Assembly: GCF_023369855.1 (NCBI RefSeq)
Contig: NZ_JAMBPP010000002.1
Span: forward strand, 1 to 64,000
DNA: 64,000 bases
From: Actinotalea alkalitolerans
Lineage (GTDB): Bacteria > Actinomycetota > Actinomycetes > Actinomycetales > Cellulomonadaceae
Direction: 5' to 3'
Shown: one piece after another, positions 59,854-64,000 of the stretch
Layout of the letters: every line of letters starts with the position of its first letter
Position numbering within the stretch: the first letter of the stretch is position 1
The notes under the pieces: generated by a model
What the model saw: only the letters and a program-made list of their open reading frames with translations
Told to the model about the DNA's origin: nothing
The model's database searches: none
Translations under genes and position numbers: made by a program

Positions 59854-61158
59854 CTACCGCGCGCGCAGCGTCCCCAGGCGGTGACTGCACTCGTCCCCCA
59901 CCCGCATCGGGGCGATCGCGCCGGCCTCCCTCAGTCGCAGCAGACCGCCGACGACGTCGTCGCGCATCACCGCGGGGTCGACCGCCGTCACGTGGATCTC
60001 GGTGCCGGCCTCGAAGCCGGCGAGGTTCGTGTCCCGCCGGGTGAGCACGACGTGCCACGGGAGGGCCTCGGCCGCGCCCGGTGGCCGGTGGAACCAGACC
60101 TCGTTGGTCGGGACGTGCACCCCGGTCACCGCGTGCAGGGCGTGCAGCAGGTCGGACACCGCCTGGACCTCGTGCTCACCGTGCTCCCAGGGCAGCCGTG
60201 GCGGACCCGTCGCCCAGACCACGAGCGAGGGACGACGGTGACCGATCCCGACGACGGCGACCGCGTGGTCGTTCTCGGCGACCACCAGGCGGTGCTCGGC
60301 CGCATGGTCGAGCACCGCGGTGGTCACCAGGTCCGGGTCCTCGCGCAGCCGGCCGAGCAGCCCGTCCAGGAGAGGCCCGTGCTCGTCGACGGCCACGAGC
60401 TGCTTGTGCAGGTGGTCGAAGGAGGCTCCGGCCGGTCTCAGCCAGTTCTGGAACGCCGCCACGTAGCAGGCGTGCGGCTGCTCGGCGTAGAGCGAGCGCA
60501 GCGCCTCGATCGTGAACGCGACGAAGCCGACGTGCTCCAGGGTGGTCAGCGTCCCCGAGCCCGCGAGCTCGTCGTCGTGCTGCGCGCCGTCCACGAGGTG
60601 GCGTCGCGCGACGACGACGTCATGCGTCCCGGCGAAGAGATCCGGTGCCCCGGCGAGCTGCTCCGCCTCGGTCAGAGCGTCCCAGGCGCCATCCCCCACT
60701 CCCTCGGCCGCGGCGCGCCGTCGCAGGACGGCCAGGGTGTGGGCACGGCCCAGCGGGTCGGCGGCGTACCGCGCCGCCCGCGCGACCACCGTGGGCGGCA
60801 GCACGAACCCGTGGTTGCGGCGCCAGTGGTCGACGGTGAGGATCTCGAAGAGGTTGGCGAACCGGCGGAACTCCGCGGCGCTCGCGACGACCTCGGCGGC
60901 CGTGAGCCCGCTGCGCAGCGACCAGCCCGCGGCGTCGCGGACCAGGCGTGACTTCTCCGGCGTGGTCTCCAGGTACCGGTCGGGGCAGAACTCGCACCTG
61001 TCGACGGGCCCATCCGGCTCGACCGCACGGCGCCCCACCTGCGGGGTCGCGATCGGTCGGTGCCCGCGCCGCGGCACGCTCCACACCACGGTGCCGGTCA
61101 ACGGGGAGACCTGCACGGCGGTGCCGTCGGGCAGGCGCACCAGCGGTTCCGGCTGCAC
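59854..61158 (-). CDS. DUF4921 family protein, galactose-1-phosphate uridylyltransferase-like
   Basis: A 434-residue protein of the GalT/HIT superfamily. CEFCPDRYLETTPEK (about 51-65) is a zinc-type Cys pair, VDHWRRNHGFVLPP (about 104-117) and SFDHLHKQLVAVDEHG (about 245) carry the HIT-type His motif, and FEAGTEIHVTAVDPAVMRDDVV near the end is the DUF4921 signature. It probably transfers a nucleotide or phosphate group on a sugar, but no activity is known to me for this family. The GTG start is fixed by a TACCCT -10 box six bases upstream (leaderless). Confidence 0.8.
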   Translation of the reverse strand: MQPEPLVRLPDGTAVQVSPLTGTVVWSVPRRGHRPIATPQVGRRAVEPDGPVDRCEFCPDRYLETTPEKSRLVRDAAGWSLRSGLTAAEVVASAAEFRRFANLFEILTVDHWRRNHGFVLPPTVVARAARYAADPLGRAHTLAVLRRRAAAEGVGDGAWDALTEAEQLAGAPDLFAGTHDVVVARRHLVDGAQHDDELAGSGTLTTLEHVGFVAFTIEALRSLYAEQPHACYVAAFQNWLRPAGASFDHLHKQLVAVDEHGPLLDGLLGRLREDPDLVTTAVLDHAAEHRLVVAENDHAVAVVGIGHRRPSLVVWATGPPRLPWEHGEHEVQAVSDLLHALHAVTGVHVPTNEVWFHRPPGAAEALPWHVVLTRRDTNLAGFEAGTEIHVTAVDPAVMRDDVVGGLLRLREAGAIAPMRVGDECSHRLGTLRAR

Positions 61159-61164
61159 GGCCCC

Positions 61165-61170
61165 AGGGTA
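61165..61170 (-). promoter_or_regulatory. -10 box of a leaderless promoter (TACCCT)
   Basis: On the minus strand TACCCT lies six bases before the GTG at 61158, with no ribosome-binding sequence. Confidence 0.5.
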
Positions 61171-61201
61171 GGCGGAACGGCGGGTCGGCGGGCTCTCCTG
61201 G

Positions 61202-62770
61202 TCACCCGAGCCCCACCACCTCGTCACCGGTGGACGCGAGGAGGTGGTGGTCCACCACGGCGAGCGCAACCGTCCCGGGTGGGGCGCCCGCACGCCAGAC
61301 CACCTCGCCGTCGACGATCCGTCGGGCCTCGAGGAGCAGCGCACCGGCGTCACGCACCGGGAGCACGACGACGGTCCCGTCGGTCAGTGCGGACTCCCGC
61401 GTCACGGCCGGCTCGACCGACGCCTCCCACAGGGTCTCGCCGGTCCGGACGTCCAGCGCGGTCACCGTGGCACCGTCGTCCAGGACCATCACACCGTCCA
61501 CCTGCGCCGTCGCCTGGACCGCGGCGTCTCCCCAGAACGGTCGCGACCAGCGCACCTGACCGGACCTGAGATCCACCCCCCGCAGCCGGTCCCCGCGAGT
61601 GGTCAGCACCACGAGCGTCCCGGGTTGCGACGTGTCGGTGAGGGGCGGGACGAGCGGCGGCCCGGCCAACGGCACCGTCCGCGCCGACCCGGTGCTCGTG
61701 ATGCGCCCCCGGCCCGAACGACCCTCCGGGTACCACGACCACGACGCCCGGGCCCCTCCCGGGAGAAGGTGCTCCTGGTACCGGAGCGGAGCGCGGCGGG
61801 CGATCGTCGGATCGACCTCCTCGCCCGTGGCCAGGTCAAGACTCAGGTCACCGATCCTCAGCACGTCCGGTCCACGTCCGACCGCGACCCCTGCGCCCAC
61901 CTGCCCGGCCTGCGCCGGGGTGGCAGCCACGTGGTCCCAGCGCCACGCCCCCGTCCCGAGGTCCCAGCGGGAGACCCGGACACGACCGTCGGGCAGACCG
62001 AGCGCGAGGAGGAGGTCCCGACCGACGGGCTCGGCGGTGAGCAGGACGCCGTCCACGGTGACGTCGTGCACGGTGGTCCCCGTCGCGGAGTCGACGACCA
62101 CGACCTGGACCCGCGCGGAGTCCTGGCCCGCACCGCCCACGTCGGTGACCCCACCGTCCACGTCGGTCACGCACGCGACCAGTCCGGCCGGACCGTCGTC
62201 GACCGGCGCACGGTCAGGCCGCAGCCCCTCGTCCACCGCGAAGCAGCGCCCGGCGTCCGTGGCCCCGCCCACCGACCCCGACGCGACCCAGGTCATCTCA
62301 CCCGTGGCCGGGTCGAGCCCCTGCAGCACCCCCCGGTCGTCGACCGCCAGGAGCGTGTCCGCCTGGCCGCCCACCCACCGCCCCGGAACCCTCCACACCA
62401 CACCGGGCGCCGTGGGCACCGCAGCCAGGACACCGGGCTCCGCGACCAGAGCCGCGTGCCGGGCGGCCGACTGCCGCGCGTCGACGACCTGCGTCGCGAC
62501 CGCCACGACGACCAGGAGCGCCGCGACCACGACCGTCCGCACGACCCGGCGACGCCGCACCCGACGCGCGAGCACCACGCCGCCGCCGGGCTCGTCCGGT
62601 GGGGAGAGCGGATGCGGGTCCCCGGGCGACGTCGCACGCCGGTCCATCGCCTCCAGGGCGAGCTGGTGCAGCACCGTTCGTGCCTCGTCGGCGGTGACGT
62701 CCTCCTCCTCGATGAGGATGACGTCGACCGCGCCGAGGTCCGCGAAGGACTGCGACCGGTGCCGGCGCAC
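61202..62770 (-). CDS. Membrane-anchored PQQ-like beta-propeller protein
   Basis: A 522-residue protein. Residues about 1-75 are cytosolic, 76-96 a single membrane helix (VVRTVVVAALLVVVAVATQVV), and the rest an outside domain with repeated blades such as GVLQGLDPATGEMTWVASG, RLRGVDLRSGQVRWSRPF and VTALDVRTGETLWEASV, the W-ending strand pattern of PQQ-like propellers. There is no sign that it binds PQQ; such proteins usually bind partners or act in envelope assembly. The GTG start follows a TAGCCT box by six bases; the GAGGAG directly before it could also serve as a ribosome-binding site. Confidence 0.85.
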   Translation of the reverse strand: MRRHRSQSFADLGAVDVILIEEEDVTADEARTVLHQLALEAMDRRATSPGDPHPLSPPDEPGGGVVLARRVRRRRVVRTVVVAALLVVVAVATQVVDARQSAARHAALVAEPGVLAAVPTAPGVVWRVPGRWVGGQADTLLAVDDRGVLQGLDPATGEMTWVASGSVGGATDAGRCFAVDEGLRPDRAPVDDGPAGLVACVTDVDGGVTDVGGAGQDSARVQVVVVDSATGTTVHDVTVDGVLLTAEPVGRDLLLALGLPDGRVRVSRWDLGTGAWRWDHVAATPAQAGQVGAGVAVGRGPDVLRIGDLSLDLATGEEVDPTIARRAPLRYQEHLLPGGARASWSWYPEGRSGRGRITSTGSARTVPLAGPPLVPPLTDTSQPGTLVVLTTRGDRLRGVDLRSGQVRWSRPFWGDAAVQATAQVDGVMVLDDGATVTALDVRTGETLWEASVEPAVTRESALTDGTVVVLPVRDAGALLLEARRIVDGEVVWRAGAPPGTVALAVVDHHLLASTGDEVVGLG

Positions 62771-62776
62771 CTCCTC

Positions 62777-62782
62777 AGGCTA
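62777..62782 (-). promoter_or_regulatory. -10 box (TAGCCT) before the beta-propeller gene
   Basis: On the minus strand TAGCCT stands six bases before the GTG at 62770, matching the other leaderless promoters in this window. Confidence 0.45.
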
Positions 62783-62924
62783 CGACCGGAGGGGGCTCGA
62801 GGTGCAGGGAGACGCAGCCGATGCCCGGACTCGTCCGCCCACGCTCGGCGGCGGAGCCGCGCTCACGCGGGCCGGCGGGCAGGCGGGCGGGCCGGCCAGA
62901 CGAGGGTCGTGCACCTGAGGGACG

Positions 62925-63242
62925 TCAGCCCCGCCGGCGCAGGACCCGCTCGATGGCCGCATCGAGGCCGTCGGGCTCACGGCCGAGCGCTCCGACCACG
63001 GCGGCACGCACCTCGGCCCGTTGCTCGGCGGGCAGGGCCGCGACGTTCGGCTCGGTCGCGCACGACCCGGTCGTCCCGGGCGTCGCACCCGCCGTGTCCC
63101 GCGCGACGATGCGGAGCCCCCGCTCCCGTGCGCGCTCGCGAGCGAGGTCGGTCACGGTCGTGCGGGAGTCGACCTCGAGCAGCAGCTCGCCCGCGTCCGC
63201 GAGCCGGTCGATCTCCGCCCGGGTGATGAACGTGCGCGCCAT
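62925..63242 (-). CDS. Small microcompartment-operon protein, EutT/EutQ N-terminal-like
   Basis: A 105-residue protein. FITRAEIDRLADAGELLLEV followed by TTVTDLARERARERGLRIVARD resembles the N-terminal segment of ethanolamine-utilisation proteins EutT and EutQ (pattern FITxxxixxx…L…TPxARExAxxxGixi). The rest has SCATEPNVAALPAEQRAEVRAAVVGAL and a basic end. It lacks the catalytic domain of either enzyme. It starts five bases after the stop of the BMC-T gene, with GAGGA overlapping that stop, so it is in the same operon and probably the last gene. It may be an encapsulation or assembly helper; that is inference. Confidence 0.6.
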   Translation of the reverse strand: MARTFITRAEIDRLADAGELLLEVDSRTTVTDLARERARERGLRIVARDTAGATPGTTGSCATEPNVAALPAEQRAEVRAAVVGALGREPDGLDAAIERVLRRRG

Positions 63243-63247
63243 GATCC

Positions 63248-63871
63248 TCACATCCCTCGTATCGCCTCGACCGACGCCACCGCGGCGTCCCGTGCGGCCA
63301 GGATGTCCGCCTCCCGCCCGGCCATCCACAGCCGGCCGAACCGTCCGACGGACGTGACGTGCATGAGGTTGACCGGGGCCGCCTTCTCCGCCTCGTTGGC
63401 CGCCAGGTTGATGTAGGCCGCCGGCGCGACCTCGATGACGAGCATGGTCTGGCCGGCCACGAGCATCGTGCCGCGCGAGAACCGGTTGAGCAGCTGGGCC
63501 TGGTACGGGTTGACGTTGGTGATGACCTGCATCGAGGCGATCTCCGGACGGACCCGGTCGGCCAGGGTGCGTCCGAGCTCCTCGAGTGTCACCTCACCGG
63601 CCCGCAGGACGTCAGCCTGGGACAGCGAGTGCACCTCGAACATGCCGAACTCGCGCTCGACGACCTGCGCGCCGGGCCGCACGTCGGTGCTCTTGACGAC
63701 CTTGTCGATCACCCGGAACACCCAGTTGCCGGGAGCCATCTCGACGTAGAGGCTCGCCATCCCCTCGATCGGCGGGTCGCCCTGGGTGATCGCTCCGACG
63801 AAGGCCGCGTACTGCGGCTGCATCCGGTCCAGGTGGACGTAGGCCCGGAGCTGGAAGTCGCTGTCGGTCAT
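63248..63871 (-). CDS. Bacterial microcompartment shell protein, BMC-T type (tandem BMC domains)
   Basis: A 207-residue protein with two BMC-like halves. The first (about 35-105) has EGMASLYVEMAPGNWVFRVIDKVVKSTDV with GMFEVHSLSQADVLRAGEVTLEEL, the second (about 130-205) has MLVIEVAPAAYINLAANEAEKAA, NLMHVTSVGRFGRLWMAGREADI and AARDAAVASVEAI, a clear BMC domain. Two domains in one chain is the trimeric BMC-T class, which forms gated hexagonal shell tiles. The ATG overlaps the stop of the upstream gene (ATGA), and GGGAGG lies upstream. The enzyme core of the compartment must lie beyond the right edge. Confidence 0.9.
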   Translation of the reverse strand: MTDSDFQLRAYVHLDRMQPQYAAFVGAITQGDPPIEGMASLYVEMAPGNWVFRVIDKVVKSTDVRPGAQVVEREFGMFEVHSLSQADVLRAGEVTLEELGRTLADRVRPEIASMQVITNVNPYQAQLLNRFSRGTMLVAGQTMLVIEVAPAAYINLAANEAEKAAPVNLMHVTSVGRFGRLWMAGREADILAARDAAVASVEAIRGM

Positions 63872-64000
63872 GGTCTGCCTCCCGACCCGGAGCGCGCGAG
63901 CACCGCGGGCACGTCGTGGAACGCGATTCCCAGTGGCGTGACGAAGAGGGGGTTCCCCGGGACGACGGCCCGGATCCCGGTCACCGAGGTCACGACCTGC
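63868..64000 (-). CDS. C-terminal end of a probable EutJ-like protein (partial)
   Basis: Forty-three codons of the end of a gene running in from the right edge. The segment AVVPGNPLFVTPLGIAFHD resembles the end of EutJ (Hsp70/actin-fold protein of ethanolamine loci), where a similar …HSLFMTPLAIA… occurs. The position directly before a shell gene also fits EutJ. The match is short and made from memory, so it is tentative. Its TGA overlaps the ATG of the BMC-T gene, showing one operon. Confidence 0.4.
   Translation of the reverse strand, partial: QVVTSVTGIRAVVPGNPLFVTPLGIAFHDVPAVLARSGSGGRP

Overview
The window is very GC-rich DNA with dense, mostly intact genes, many GTG starts and many leaderless starts (a TANNNT -10 box 6-7 bases before the start codon). 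Together with F420-dependent glucose-6-phosphate dehydrogenase, mycothiol-type enzymes, ABC sugar importers without their own ATPase and several actinobacterial DUFs, this points to an actinobacterium, probably Micrococcales (Cellulomonas/Oerskovia/Sanguibacter-like). The exact genus is inference. I saw no rRNA, tRNA, CRISPR array, insertion sequence or prophage; the content is chromosomal accessory metabolism, regulation and transport.

Layout. 0-1 kb: end of an ABC-2 exporter. 1-4.5 kb: kinase/dehydrogenase/epimerase operon for an unknown sugar or polyol. 4.5-12.4 kb: HrpB helicase, a DinB-like mycothiol enzyme, Fgd, a flavodoxin, a CREST-like membrane protein, and a ThuA-like/DUF418 pair. 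12.6-19 kb: DUF5692 membrane protein, PAS-GGDEF-EAL protein with a heptad-repeat tail, an ECF sigma factor fused to a zinc finger and a long Pro/Thr tail, and a TetR/DoxX pair with a leader ORF. 19-26 kb: aldolase, LLM oxidoreductase, OsmC, TetR plus 3-ketosteroid dehydrogenase-like enzyme, ATP-dependent DNA ligase. 26-33 kb: ROK regulator, GH36 alpha-galactosidase and ABC importer. 33-37.7 kb: berberine-bridge oxidase and TetR/MMPL pump. 37.8-42.4 kb: GH31 glucosidase with divergent LacI, DUF808 protein. 42.5-54 kb: a uronate regulon (UxuB, UxaC, GH3, ManD, a lone LarE C-terminal domain, LacI, TRAP importer). 54-63 kb: SQR-like flavoprotein, DnaQ-like exonuclease, EAL-HDOD protein, ECF41 sigma with its carboxymuconolactone decarboxylase partner, DUF4921 GalT-like protein, beta-propeller protein. 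62.9-64 kb: the 3' end of a bacterial microcompartment operon running off the right edge.

How genes work together. The clearest system is uronate use: a TRAP importer brings in the acid, UxaC makes fructuronate or tagaturonate, UxuB reduces it to an aldonate (mannonate in the glucuronate route), and ManD dehydrates mannonate to 2-keto-3-deoxygluconate. Six near-identical LacI-type operators (consensus GGCAACCGGTTGCC) stand before every transcription unit of this block, including a secreted GH3 enzyme and a 108-residue LarE C-terminal-like protein of unknown purpose. Two other sugar islands (alpha-galactoside and alpha-glucoside) have their own regulators and visible operators.

The most unusual items are the microcompartment edge, the stand-alone LarE domain inside the uronate regulon, the operator that doubles as the last codons of its own repressor gene, the ECF sigma/zinc finger/tail fusion, and the translationally coupled 20-codon leader before doxX.
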